This document shows, in pieces, positions 12,255 to 24,600 of a DNA stretch of 64,000 bases. Made by a program: the position numbers and the translations under genes. The notes beneath the pieces were generated by a model. It was not told the DNA's origin. It made no database searches and worked only from the letters and a program-made list of their open reading frames with translations. The stretch comes from Leptodactylus fallax (Eukaryota; Chordata; Amphibia; Anura; Leptodactylidae), in assembly GCA_947044405.1 (NCBI GenBank), contig CAMRHE010000508.1, forward strand, positions 760,001 through 824,000. Direction: 5' to 3'. How positions within the stretch are numbered: the first letter of the stretch is position 1; each line of letters begins with the position of its first letter.

Positions 12255-12440
12255 TAAGATCCAGTGGAAAGTTTCGCCCACCAGTGGAAATCCCATGGAG
12301 CCCCTGGGCATGGGCAGCTTGCACGACTTGTCCCGGGTGGCCGCCCAGCGCAACTGCCAAAGCTGCTGGGACACGGCGAGGAGCAGAGCCACGGAGACCA
12401 GGCAGGCGGCCAGCGCGGCCAGGCACCACACCACCATCAT
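12252..12440 (-). CDS. cyp26b1: Cytochrome P450 26B1, first coding exon (partial gene)
   Basis: CYP26B1 is an ER-membrane cytochrome P450 that hydroxylates all-trans retinoic acid, clearing it in hindbrain, limb and gonad. This exon encodes 63 residues from the first in-frame ATG. Residues 7-23 are a hydrophobic anchor ([17 protein letters not shown]). Residues 24-42, [19 protein letters not shown], are identical to my recollection of the vertebrate protein. Residues 45-63, [19 protein letters not shown], cover the proline/glycine hinge with few substitutions. The exon ends in a consensus donor in phase 0. The haem-binding and catalytic parts lie in later exons outside the window. The start is uncertain: the usual N-terminus of about 18 residues before the AAC motif is not visible in frame; two adjacent ATGs (12440 and 12437) exist and the second has the better context (A at -3, G at +4). 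Another CYP26 paralogue is unlikely given the B1-specific match. Confidence 0.94.
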
Positions 12441-12560
12441 CAGCCGGGAGCGGGGCCACAAGCCGGAGATCAGCCGCACCTGAGGACGAGGAGCACAGCC
12501 CAGTCAAACATAGCCCAGAAGCCGCAAGTCCAGAGCTCAGCGCCGCCGGCGGAACCGCAC
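12330..12560. promoter_or_regulatory. Small CpG-rich segment over cyp26b1 exon 1
   Basis: Compared with the AT-rich arrays around it this stretch is GC-rich with many CpG steps (for example CGGCCAGCGCGGCCAGG and CAGCGCCGCCGGCGG). It covers the exon 1 start and leader, as expected for a developmental gene promoter. I judged this by eye and did not compute an observed/expected ratio. Confidence 0.55.
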
Positions 12561-12567
12561 ACTACTC
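12441..12567 (-). other. cyp26b1: Predicted cyp26b1 5' leader
   Basis: About 127 bases between a transcription start predicted roughly 30 bp below the TATA box and the first in-frame ATG. It is GC-rich. The exon 1 reading frame stays open upstream to a TGA at 12506-12504, without another ATG, so no upstream in-frame ATG start exists on this genomic stretch. A pyrimidine-rich tract ending in TCCTCAG at 12480 could mimic a splice acceptor, but I see no upstream exon that it would join. Confidence 0.6.
12470..12511 (-). other. Short upstream open reading frame in the cyp26b1 leader
   Basis: An ATG at 12511-12509 opens a 13-codon frame ([13 protein letters not shown]) ending at TGA 12472-12470. 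It is out of frame with exon 1 and lies wholly in the predicted leader, about 30 bp upstream of the proposed cyp26b1 start. Such an element could reduce translation of the main frame. Its hydrophobic sequence only loosely resembles the missing N-terminus, and the distance to the AAC motif is too long for a simple frame slip. Confidence 0.4.
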
Positions 12568-12668
12568 CTGCTGTACACACTGCAGCCTCCTTATATAGAG
12601 GGGAGGCTGCGGGCTGGAGGCCAGGTGCTCTCTCTACTGGCTGCTGTATGACTGGAGGCGGGGATCCC
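12559..12668. repeat. Diverged end unit of the 97-bp satellite, overlapping the cyp26b1 promoter
   Basis: Plus-strand words occur in the same order as in the satellite unit: CTACTCCTGCTGTACAC, CAGCCTCCTTATATA, GGCTGGAGGCC, then GGGGATCCC. Small insertions (about 25 bp near 12622-12655) and substitutions separate it from the consensus. It contains the predicted TATA box and start region of cyp26b1. The colinear word order is direct evidence of homology between promoter and satellite. Confidence 0.75.
12590..12597 (-). promoter_or_regulatory. cyp26b1: TATA box of cyp26b1
   Basis: On the minus strand the sequence is CTCTATATAAGGAGGCTGC; TATATAAG fits the TATAWAAR consensus. It lies about 150 bp upstream of the proposed start codon, in the orientation of the gene. 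The 16 bases TATATAAGGAGGCTGC recur in the units of the adjoining 97-bp satellite, so this promoter appears to be a diverged member of that repeat. Confidence 0.75.
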
Positions 12669-15600
12669 TCTACTACTGTACACTACTACACCTAATACTA
12701 CTCCTCCTGTATACAGCACAGCAGCCTCCTTATATACAGGAGTAGAGGCTGGAGGCCGGGATCCCTCTACTACTGTACACTACTACACCTAATGCTACTC
12801 CTCCTGTATACAGCACAGCAGCCTCCTTATATACAGGAGTAGAGGCTGGAGGCCGGGGATCCCTCTACTACTGTACACTACTACACCTAATGCTACTCCT
12901 CCTGTATACAGCACAGCAGCCTCCTTATATACAGGAGTAGAGGCTGGAGGCCGGGATCCCTCTACTACTGTACACTACTACACCTAATGCTACTCCTCCT
13001 GTATACAGCACAGCAGCCTCCTTATATACAGGAGTAGAGGCTGGAGGCCGGGGGAATCCCTCTACTACTGTACACTACTACACCTAATGCTACTCCTCCT
13101 GTATACAGCACAGCAGCCTCCTTATATACAGGAGTAGAGGCTGGAGGCCGGGATCCCTCTACTACTGTACACTACTACACCTAATGCTACTCCTCCTGTA
13201 TACAGCACAGCAGCCTCCTTATATACAGGAGTAGAGGCTGGAGGCCGGGATCCCTCTACTACTGTACACTACTACACCTAATGCTACTCCTCCTGTATAC
13301 AGCACAGCAGCCTCCTTATATACAGGAGTAGAGGCTGGAGGCCGGGATCCCTCTACTACTGTACACTACTACACCTAATGCTACTCCTCCTGTATACAGC
13401 ACAGCAGCCTCCTTATATACAGGAGTAGAGGCTGGAGGCCGGGATCCCTCTACTACTGTACACTACTACACCTAATGCTACTCCTCCTGTATACAGCACA
13501 GCAGCCTCCTTATATACAGGAGTAGAGGCTGGAGGCCGGGATCCCTCTACTACTGTACACTACTACACCTAATGCTACTCCTCCTGTATACAGCACAGCA
13601 GCCTCCTTATATACAGGAGTAGAGGCTGGAGGCCGGGATCCCTCTACTACTGTACACTACTACACCTAATGCTACTCCTCCTGTATACAGCACAGCAGCC
13701 TCCTTATATACAGGAGTAGAGGCTGGAGGCCGGGATCCCTCTACTACTGTACACTACTACACCTAATACTACTCCTCCTGTATACAGCACAGCAGCCTCC
13801 TTATATACAGGAGTAGAGGCTGGAGGCCGGGATCCCTCTACTACTGTACACTACTACACCTAATGCTACTCCTCCTGTATACAGCACAGCAGCCTCCTTA
13901 TATACAGGAGTAGAGGCTGGAGGCCGGGATCCCTCTACTACTGTACACTACTACACCTAATGCTACTCCTCCTGTATACAGCACAGCAGCCTCCTTATAT
14001 ACAGGAGTAGAGGCTGGAGGCTGGGATCCCTCTACTACTGAACACTACTACACCTAATGCTACTCCTCCTGTATACAGCACAGCAGCCTCCTTATATACA
14101 GGAGTAGAGGCTGGAGGCCAGGATCCCTCTACTACTGTACACTACTACACCTAATGCTACTCCTCCTGTATACAGCACAGCAGCCTCCTTATATACAGGA
14201 GTAGAGGCTGGAGGCCGGGATCCCTCTACTACTGTACACTACTACACCTAATGCTACTCCTCCTGTATACAGCACAGCAGCCTCCTTATATACAGGAGTA
14301 GAGGCTGGAGGCCGGGATCCCTCTACTACTGTACACTACTACACCTAATGCTACTCCTCCTGTATACAGCACAGCAGCCTCCTTATATACAGGAGTAGAG
14401 GCTGGAGGCTGGGATCCCTCTACTACTGAACACTACTACACCTAATGCTACTCCTCCTGTATACAGCACAGCAGCCTCCTTATATACAGGAGTAGAGGCT
14501 GGAGGCCGGGGATCCCTCTACTACTGTACACTACTACACCTAATGCTACTCCTCCTGTATACAGCACAGCAGCCTCCTTATATACAGGAGTAGAGGCTGG
14601 AGGCCGGGATCCCTCTACTACTGTACACTACTACACCTAATGCTACTCCTCCTGTATACAGCACAGCAGCCTCCTTATATACAGGAGTAGAGGCTGGAGG
14701 CCGGGATCCCTCTACTACTGTACACTACTACACCTAATGCTACTCCTCCTGTATACAGCACAGCAGCCTCCTTATATACAGGAGTAGAGGCTGGAGGCCG
14801 GGATCCCTCTACTACTGTACACTACTACACCTAATGCTACTCCTCCTGTATACAGCACAGCAGCCTCCTTATATACAGGAGTAGAGGCTGGAGGCTGGGA
14901 TCCCTCTACTACTGAACACTACTACACCTAATGCTACTCCTCCTGTATACAGCACAGCAGCCTCCTTATATACAGGAGTAGAGGCTGGAGGCCGGGATCC
15001 CTCTACTACTGTACACTACTACACCTAATGCTACTCCTCCTGTATACAGCACAGCAGCCTCCTTATATACAGGAGTAGAGGCTGGAGGCTGGGATCCCTC
15101 TACTACTGTACACTACTACACCTAATGCTACTCCTCCTGTATACAGCACAGCAGCCTCCTTATATACAGGAGTAGAGGCTGGAGGCCGGGATCCCTCTAC
15201 TACTGTACACTACTACACCTAATGCTACTCCTCCTGTATACAGCACAGCAGCCTCCTTATATACAGGAGTAGAGGCTGGAGGCCGGGATCCCTCTACTAC
15301 TGTACACTACTACACCTAATGCTACTCCTCCTGTATACAGCACAGCAGCCTCCTTATATACAGGAGTAGAGGCTGGAGGCCGGGGATCCCTCTACTACTG
15401 TACACTACTACACCTAATGCTACTCCTCCTGTATACACCACAGCAGCCTCCTTATATACAGGAGTAGAGGCTGGAGGCCGGGATCCCTCTACTACTGTAC
15501 ACTACTACACCTAATGCTACTCCTCCTGTATACAGCACAGCAGCCTCCTTATATACAGGAGTAGAGGCTGGAGGCCGGGATCCCTCTACTACTGTACACT

Positions 15601-18600
15601 ACTACACCTAATGCTACTCCTCCTGTATACAGCACAGCAGCCTCCTTATATACAGGAGTAGAGGCTGGAGGCCGGGGATCCCTCTACTACTGTACACTAC
15701 TACACCTAATGCTACTCCTCCTGTATACAGCACAGCAGCCTCCTTATATACAGGAGTAGAGGCTGGAGGCCGGGGATCCCTCTACTACTGTACACTACTA
15801 CACCTAATGCTACTCCTCCTGTATACAGCACAGCAGCCTCCTTATATACAGGAGTAGAGGCTGGAGGCCGGGATCCCTCTACTACTGTACACTACTACAC
15901 CTAATGCTACTCCTCCTGTATACAGCACAGCAGCCTCCTTATATACAGGAGTAGAGGCTGGAGGCCGGGGATCCCTCTACTACTGTACACTACTACACCT
16001 AATGCTACTCCTCCTGTATACAGCACAGCAGCCTCCTTATATACAGGAGTAGAGGCTGGAGGCCGGGATCCCTCTACTACTGTACACTACTACACCTAAT
16101 GCTACTCCTCCTGTATACAGCACAGCAGCCTCCTTATATACAGGAGTAGAGGCTGGAGGCCGGGATCCCTCTACTACTGTACACTACTACACCTAATGCT
16201 ACTCCTCCTGTATACAGCACAGCAGCCTCCTTATATACAGGAGTAGAGGCTGGAGGCCGGGATCCCTCTACTACTGTACACTACTACACCTAATGCTACT
16301 CCTCCTGTATACAGCACAGCAGCCTCCTTATATACAGGAGTAGAGGCTGGAGGCCGGGATCCCTCTACTACTGTACACTACTACACCTAATGCTACTCCT
16401 CCTGTATACAGCACAGCAGCCTCCTTATATACAGGAGTAGAGGCTGGAGGCCGGGATCCCTCTACTACTGTACACTACTACACCTAATGCTACTCCTCCT
16501 GTATACAGCACAGCAGCCTCCTTATATACAGGAGTAGAGGCTGGAGGCCGGGATCCCTCTACTACTGTACACTACTACACCTAATGCTACTCCTCCTGTA
16601 TACAGCACAGCAGCCTCCTTATATACAGGAGTAGAGGCTGGAGGCCGGGATCCCTCTACTACTGTACACTACTACACCTAATGCTACTCCTCCTGTATAC
16701 AGCACAGCAGCCTCCTTATATACAGGAGTAGAGGCTGGAGGCCGGGATCCCTCTACTACTGTACACTACTACACCTAATGCTACTCCTCCTGTATACAGC
16801 ACAGCAGCCTCCTTATATACAGGAGTAGAGGCTGGAGGCCGGGATCCCTCTACTACTGTACACTACTACACCTAATGCTACTCCTCCTGTATACAGCACA
16901 GCAGCCTCCTTATATACAGGAGTAGAGGCTGGAGGCTGGGATCCCTCTACTACTGTACACTACTACACCTAATGCTACTCCTCCTGTATACAGCACAGCA
17001 GCCTCCTTATATACAGGAGTAGAGGCTGGAGGCCGGGATCCCTCTACTACTGTACACTACTACACCTAATGCTACTCCTCCTGTATACAGCACAGCAGCC
17101 TCCTTATATACAGGAGTAGAGGCTGGAGGCCGGGATCCCTCTACTACTGTACACTACTACACCTAATGCTACTCCTCCTGTATACAGCACAGCAGCCTCC
17201 TTATATACAGGAGTAGAGGCTGGAGGCCGGGATCCCTCTACTACTGTACACTACTACACCTAATGCTACTCCTCCTGTATACAGCACAGCAGCCTCCTTA
17301 TATACAGGAGTAGAGGCTGGAGGCCGGGATCCCTCTACTACTGTACACTACTACACCTAATGCTACTCCTCCTGTATACAGCACAGCAGCCTCCTTATAT
17401 ACAGGAGTAGAGGCTGGAGGCCGGGATCCCTCTACTACTGTACACTACTACACCTAATGCTACTCCTCCTGTATACAGCACAGCAGCCTCCTTATATACA
17501 GGAGTAGAGGCTGGAGGCCGGGATCCCTCTACTACTGTACACTACTACACCTAATGCTACTCCTCCTGTATACAGCACAGCAGCCTCCTTATATACAGGA
17601 GTAGAGGCTGGAGGCCGGGATCCCTCTACTACTGTACACTACTACACCTAATGCTACTCCTCCTGTATACAGCACAGCAGCCTCCTTATATACAGGAGTA
17701 GAGGCTGGAGGCCGGGATCCCTCTACTACTGTACACTACTACACCTAATGCTACTCCTCCTGTATACAGCACAGCAGCCTCCTTATATACAGGAGTAGAG
17801 GCTGGAGGCCGGGATCCCTCTACTACTGTACACTACTACACCTAATGCTACTCCTCCTGTATACAGCACAGCAGCCTCCTTATATACAGGAGTAGAGGCT
17901 GGAGGCCGGGATCCCTCTACTACTGTACACTACTACACCTAATGCTACTCCTCCTGTATACAGCACAGCAGCCTCCTTATATACAGGAGTAGAGGCTGGA
18001 GGCCGGGATCCCTCTACTACTGTACACTACTACACCTAATGCTACTCCTCCTGTATACAGCACAGCAGCCTCCTTATATACAGGAGTAGAGGCTGGAGGC
18101 CGGGATCCCTCTACTACTGTACACTACTACACCTAATGCTACTCCTCCTGTATACAGCACAGCAGCCTCCTTATATACAGGAGTAGAGGCTGGAGGCCGG
18201 GATCCCTCTACTACTGTACACTACTACACCTAATGCTACTCCTCCTGTATACAGCACAGCAGCCTCCTTATATACAGGAGTAGAGGCTGGAGGCCGGGAT
18301 CCCTCTACTACTGTACACTACTACACCTAATGCTACTCCTCCTGTATACAGCACAGCAGCCTCCTTATATACAGGAGTAGAGGCTGGAGGCCGGGATCCC
18401 TCTACTACTGTACACTACTACACCTAATGCTACTCCTCCTGTATACAGCACAGCAGCCTCCTTATATACAGGAGTAGAGGCTGGAGGCCGGGATCCCTCT
18501 ACTACTGTACACTACTACACCTAATGCTACTCCTCCTGTATACAGCACAGCAGCCTCCTTATATACAGGAGTAGAGGCTGGAGGCCGGGATCCCTCTACT

Positions 18601-21600
18601 ACTGTACACTACTACACCTAATGCTACTCCTCCTGTATACAGCACAGCAGCCTCCTTATATACAGGAGTAGAGGCTGGAGGCCGGGATCCCTCTACTACT
18701 GTACACTACTACACCTAATGCTACTCCTCCTGTATACAGCACAGCAGCCTCCTTATATACAGGAGTAGAGGCTGGAGGCCGGGATCCCTCTACTACTGTA
18801 CACTACTACACCTAATGCTACTCCTCCTGTATACAGCACAGCAGCCTCCTTATATACAGGAGTAGAGGCTGGAGGCCGGGATCCCTCTACTACTGTACAC
18901 TACTACACCTAATGCTACTCCTCCTGTATACAGCACAGCAGCCTCCTTATATACAGGAGTAGAGGCTGGAGGCCGGGATCCCTCTACTACTGTACACTAC
19001 TACACCTAATGCTACTCCTCCTGTATACAGCACAGCAGCCTCCTTATATACAGGAGTAGAGGCTGGAGGCCGGGATCCCTCTACTACTGTACACTACTAC
19101 ACCTAATGCTACTCCTCCTGTATACAGCACAGCAGCCTCCTTATATACAGGAGTAGAGGCTGGAGGCCGGGATCCCTCTACTACTGTACACTACTACACC
19201 TAATGCTACTCCTCCTGTATACAGCACAGCAGCCTCCTTATATACAGGAGTAGAGGCTGGAGGCCGGGATCCCTCTACTACTGTACACTACTACACCTAA
19301 TGCTACTCCTCCTGTATACAGCACAGCAGCCTCCTTATATACAGGAGTAGAGGCTGGAGGCCGGGATCCCTCTACTACTGTACACTACTACACCTAATGC
19401 TACTCCTCCTGTATACAGCACAGCAGCCTCCTTATATACAGGAGTAGAGGCTGGAGGCCGGGATCCCTCTACTACTGTACACTACTACACCTAATGCTAC
19501 TCCTCCTGTATACAGCACAGCAGCCTCCTTATATACAGGAGTAGAGGCTGGAGGCCGGGATCCCTCTACTACTGTACACTACTACACCTAATGCTACTCC
19601 TCCTGTATACAGCACAGCAGCCTCCTTATATACAGGAGTAGAGGCTGGAGGCCGGGATCCCTCTACTACTGTACACTACTACACCTAATGCTACTCCTCC
19701 TGTATACAGCACAGCAGCCTCCTTATATACAGGAGTAGAGGCTGGAGGCCGGGATCCCTCTACTACTGTACACTACTACACCTAATGCTACTCCTCCTGT
19801 ATACAGCACAGCAGCCTCCTTATATACAGGAGTAGAGGCTGGAGGCCGGGATCCCTCTACTACTGTACACTACTACACCTAATGCTACTCCTCCTGTATA
19901 CAGCACAGCAGCCTCCTTATATACAGGAGTAGAGGCTGGAGGCCGGGATCCCTCTACTACTGTACACTACTACACCTAATGCTACTCCTCCTGTATACAG
20001 CACAGCAGCCTCCTTATATACAGGAGTAGAGGCTGGAGGCCGGGATCCCTCTACTACTGTACACTACTACACCTAATGCTACTCCTCCTGTATACAGCAC
20101 AGCAGCCTCCTTATATACAGGAGTAGAGGCTGGAGGCCGGGATCCCTCTACTACTGTACACTACTACACCTAATGCTACTCCTCCTGTATACAGCACAGC
20201 AGCCTCCTTATATACAGGAGTAGAGGCTGGAGGCCGGGATCCCTCTACTACTGTACACTACTACACCTAATGCTACTCCTCCTGTATACAGCACAGCAGC
20301 CTCCTTATATACAGGAGTAGAGGCTGGAGGCCGGGATCCCTCTACTACTGTACACTACTACACCTAATGCTACTCCTCCTGTATACAGCACAGCAGCCTC
20401 CTTATATACAGGAGTAGAGGCTGGAGGCCGGGATCCCTCTACTACTGTACACTACTACACCTAATGCTACTCCTCCTGTATACAGCACAGCAGCCTCCTT
20501 ATATACAGGAGTAGAGGCTGGAGGCCGGGGATCCCTCTACTACTGTACACTACTACACCTAATGCTACTCCTCCTGTATACAGCACAGCAGCCTCCTTAT
20601 ATACAGGAGTAGAGGCTGGAGGCCGGGATCCCTCTACTACTGTACACTACTACACCTAATGCTACTCCTCCTGTATACAGCACAGCAGCCTCCTTATATA
20701 CAGGAGTAGAGGCTGGAGGCCGGGATCCCTCTACTACTGTACACTACTACACCTAATGCTACTCCTCCTGTATACAGCACAGCAGCCTCCTTATATACAG
20801 GAGTAGAGGCTGGAGGCCGGGATCCCTCTACTACTGTACACTACTACACCTAATGCTACTCCTCCTGTATACAGCACAGCAGCCTCCTTATATACAGGAG
20901 TAGAGGCTGGAGGCCGGGATCCCTCTACTACTGTACACTACTACACCTAATGCTACTCCTCCTGTATACAGCACAGCAGCCTCCTTATATACAGGAGTAG
21001 AGGCTGGAGGCCGGGATCCCTCTACTACTGTACACTACTACACCTAATGCTACTCCTCCTGTATACAGCACAGCAGCCTCCTTATATACAGGAGTAGAGG
21101 CTGGAGGCCGGGATCCCTCTACTACTGTACACTACTACACCTAATGCTACTCCTCCTGTATACAGCACAGCAGCCTCCTTATATACAGGAGTAGAGGCTG
21201 GAGGCCGGGATCCCTCTACTACTGTACACTACTACACCTAATGCTACTCCTCCTGTATACAGCACAGCAGCCTCCTTATATACAGGAGTAGAGGCTGGAG
21301 GCCGGGATCCCTCTACTACTGTACACTACTACACCTAATGCTACTCCTCCTGTATACAGCACAGCAGCCTCCTTATATACAGGAGTAGAGGCTGGAGGCC
21401 GGGATCCCTCTACTACTGTACACTACTACACCTAATGCTACTCCTCCTGTATACAGCACAGCAGCCTCCTTATATACAGGAGTAGAGGCTGGAGGCCGGG
21501 ATCCCTCTACTACTGTACACTACTACACCTAATGCTACTCCTCCTGTATACAGCACAGCAGCCTCCTTATATACAGGAGTAGAGGCTGGAGGCCGGGATC

Positions 21601-24600
21601 CCTCTACTACTGTACACTACTACACCTAATGCTACTCCTCCTGTATACAGCACAGCAGCCTCCTTATATACAGGAGTAGAGGCTGGAGGCCGGGATCCCT
21701 CTACTACTGTACACTACTACACCTAATGCTACTCCTCCTGTATACAGCACAGCAGCCTCCTTATATACAGGAGTAGAGGCTGGAGGCCGGGATCCCTCTA
21801 CTACTGTACACTACTACACCTAATGCTACTCCTCCTGTATACAGCACAGCAGCCTCCTTATATACAGGAGTAGAGGCTGGAGGCCGGGATCCCTCTACTA
21901 CTGTACACTACTACACCTAATGCTACTCCTCCTGTATACAGCACAGCAGCCTCCTTATATACAGGAGTAGAGGCTGGAGGCCGGGATCCCTCTACTACTG
22001 TACACTACTACACCTAATGCTACTCCTCCTGTATACAGCACAGCAGCCTCCTTATATACAGGAGTAGAGGCTGGAGGCCGGGATCCCTCTACTACTGTAC
22101 ACTACTACACCTAATGCTACTCCTCCTGTATACAGCACAGCAGCCTCCTTATATACAGGAGTAGAGGCTGGAGGCCGGGATCCCTCTACTACTGTACACT
22201 ACTACACCTAATGCTACTCCTCCTGTATACAGCACAGCAGCCTCCTTATATACAGGAGTAGAGGCTGGAGGCCGGGATCCCTCTACTACTGTACACTACT
22301 ACACCTAATGCTACTCCTCCTGTATACAGCACAGCAGCCTCCTTATATACAGGAGTAGAGGCTGGAGGCCGGGATCCCTCTACTACTGTACACTACTACA
22401 CCTAATGCTACTCCTCCTGTATACAGCACAGCAGCCTCCTTATATACAGGAGTAGAGGCTGGAGGCCGGGATCCCTCTACTACTGTACACTACTACACCT
22501 AATGCTACTCCTCCTGTATACAGCACAGCAGCCTCCTTATATACAGGAGTAGAGGCTGGAGGCCGGGATCCCTCTACTACTGTACACTACTACACCTAAT
22601 GCTACTCCTCCTGTATACAGCACAGCAGCCTCCTTATATACAGGAGTAGAGGCTGGAGGCCGGGATCCCTCTACTACTGTACACTACTACACCTAATGCT
22701 ACTCCTCCTGTATACAGCACAGCAGCCTCCTTATATACAGGAGTAGAGGCTGGAGGCTGGGATCCCTCTACTACTGTACACTACTACACCTAATGCTACT
22801 CCTCCTGTATACAGCACAGCAGCCTCCTTATATACAGGAGTAGAGGCTGGAGGCCGGGATCCCTCTACTACTGTACACTACTACACCTAATGCTACTCCT
22901 CCTGTATACAGCACAGCAGCCTCCTTATATACAGGAGTAGAGGCTGGAGGCCGGGATCCCTCTACTACTGTACACTACTACACCTAATGCTACCCTCCTG
23001 TATACAGCACAGCAGCCTCCTTATATACAGGAGTAGAGGCTGGAGGCCGGGATCCCTCTACTACTGTACACTACTACACCTAATGCTACTCCTCCTGTAT
23101 ACAGCACAGCAGCCTCCTTATATACAGGAGTAGAGGCTGGAGGCCGGGATCCCTCTACTACTGTACACTACTACACCTAATGCTACTCCTCCTGTATACA
23201 GCACAGCAGCCTCCTTATATACAGGAGTAGAGGCTGGAGGCCGGGATCCCTCTACTACTGTACACTACTACACCTAATGCTACTCCTCCTGTATACAGCA
23301 CAGCAGCCTCCTTATATACAGGAGTAGAGGCTGGAGGCCGGGATCCCTCTACTACTGTACACTACTACACCTAATGCTACTCCTCCTGTATACAGCACAG
23401 CAGCCTCCTTATATACAGGAGTAGAGGCTGGAGGCCGGGATCCCTCTACTACTGTACACTACTACACCTAATGCTACCCTCCTGTATACAGCACAGCAGC
23501 CTCCTTATATACAGGAGTAGAGGCTGGAGGCCGGGATCCCTCTACTACTGTACACTACTACACCTAATGCTACTCCTCCTGTATACAGCACAGCAGCCTC
23601 CTTATATACAGGAGTAGAGGCTGGAGGCCGGGATCCCTCTACTACTGTACACTACTACACCTAATGCTACTCCTCCTGTATACAGCACAGCAGCCTCCTT
23701 ATATACAGGAGTAGAGGCTGGAGGCCGGGATCCCTCTACTACTGTACACTACTACACCTAATGCTACTCCTCCTGTATACAGCACAGCAGCCTCCTTATA
23801 TACAGGAGTAGAGGCTGGAGGCGGGGATCCCTCTACTACTGTACACTACTACACCTAATGCTACTCCTCCTGTATACAGCACAGCAGCCTCCTTATATAC
23901 AGGAGTAGAGGCTGGAGGCCGGGATCCCTCTACTACTGTACACTACTACACCTAATGCTACTCCTCCTGTATACAGCACAGCAGCCTCCTTATATACAGG
24001 AGTAGAGGCTGGAGGCCGGGATCCCTCTACTACTGTACACTACTACACCTAATACTACTCCTCCTGTATACAGCACAGCAGCCTCCTTATATACAGGAGT
24101 AGAGGCTGGAGGCCGGGATCCCTCTACTACTGTACACTACTACACCTAATGCTACTCTCCTGTATACAGCACAGCAGCCTCCTTATATACAGGAGTAGAG
24201 GCTGGAGGCCGGGATCCCTCTACTACTGTACACTACTACACCTAATGCTACTCCTCCTGTATACAGCACAGCAGCCTCCTTATATACAGGAGTAGAGGCT
24301 GGAGGCCGGGATCCCTCTACTACTGTACACTACTACACCTAATGCTACTCCTCCTGTATACAGCACAGCAGCCTCCTTATATACAGGAGTAGAGGCTGGA
24401 GGCCGGGATCCCTCTACTACTGTACACTACTACACCTAATACTACTCCTCCTGTATACAGCACAGCAGCCTCCTTATATACAGGAGTAGAGGCTGGAGGC
24501 CGGGATCCCTCTACTACTGTACACTACTACACCTAATGCTACTCCTCCTGTATACAGCACAGCAGCCTCCTTATATACAGGAGTAGAGGCTGGAGGCCGG

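Noticed and set aside
12441..12479. Upstream extension of the cyp26b1 frame to a GTG codon at 12479
   Set aside because: The frame is open but has no ATG there, the added residues do not match the family, and GTG starts are not expected for a vertebrate mRNA.
12220..12507. Alternative-frame open reading frames over cyp26b1 exon 1 on both strands
   Set aside because: They are shadows of the GC-rich exon. Only the minus-strand frame ending at the donor at 12252 matches a known protein.
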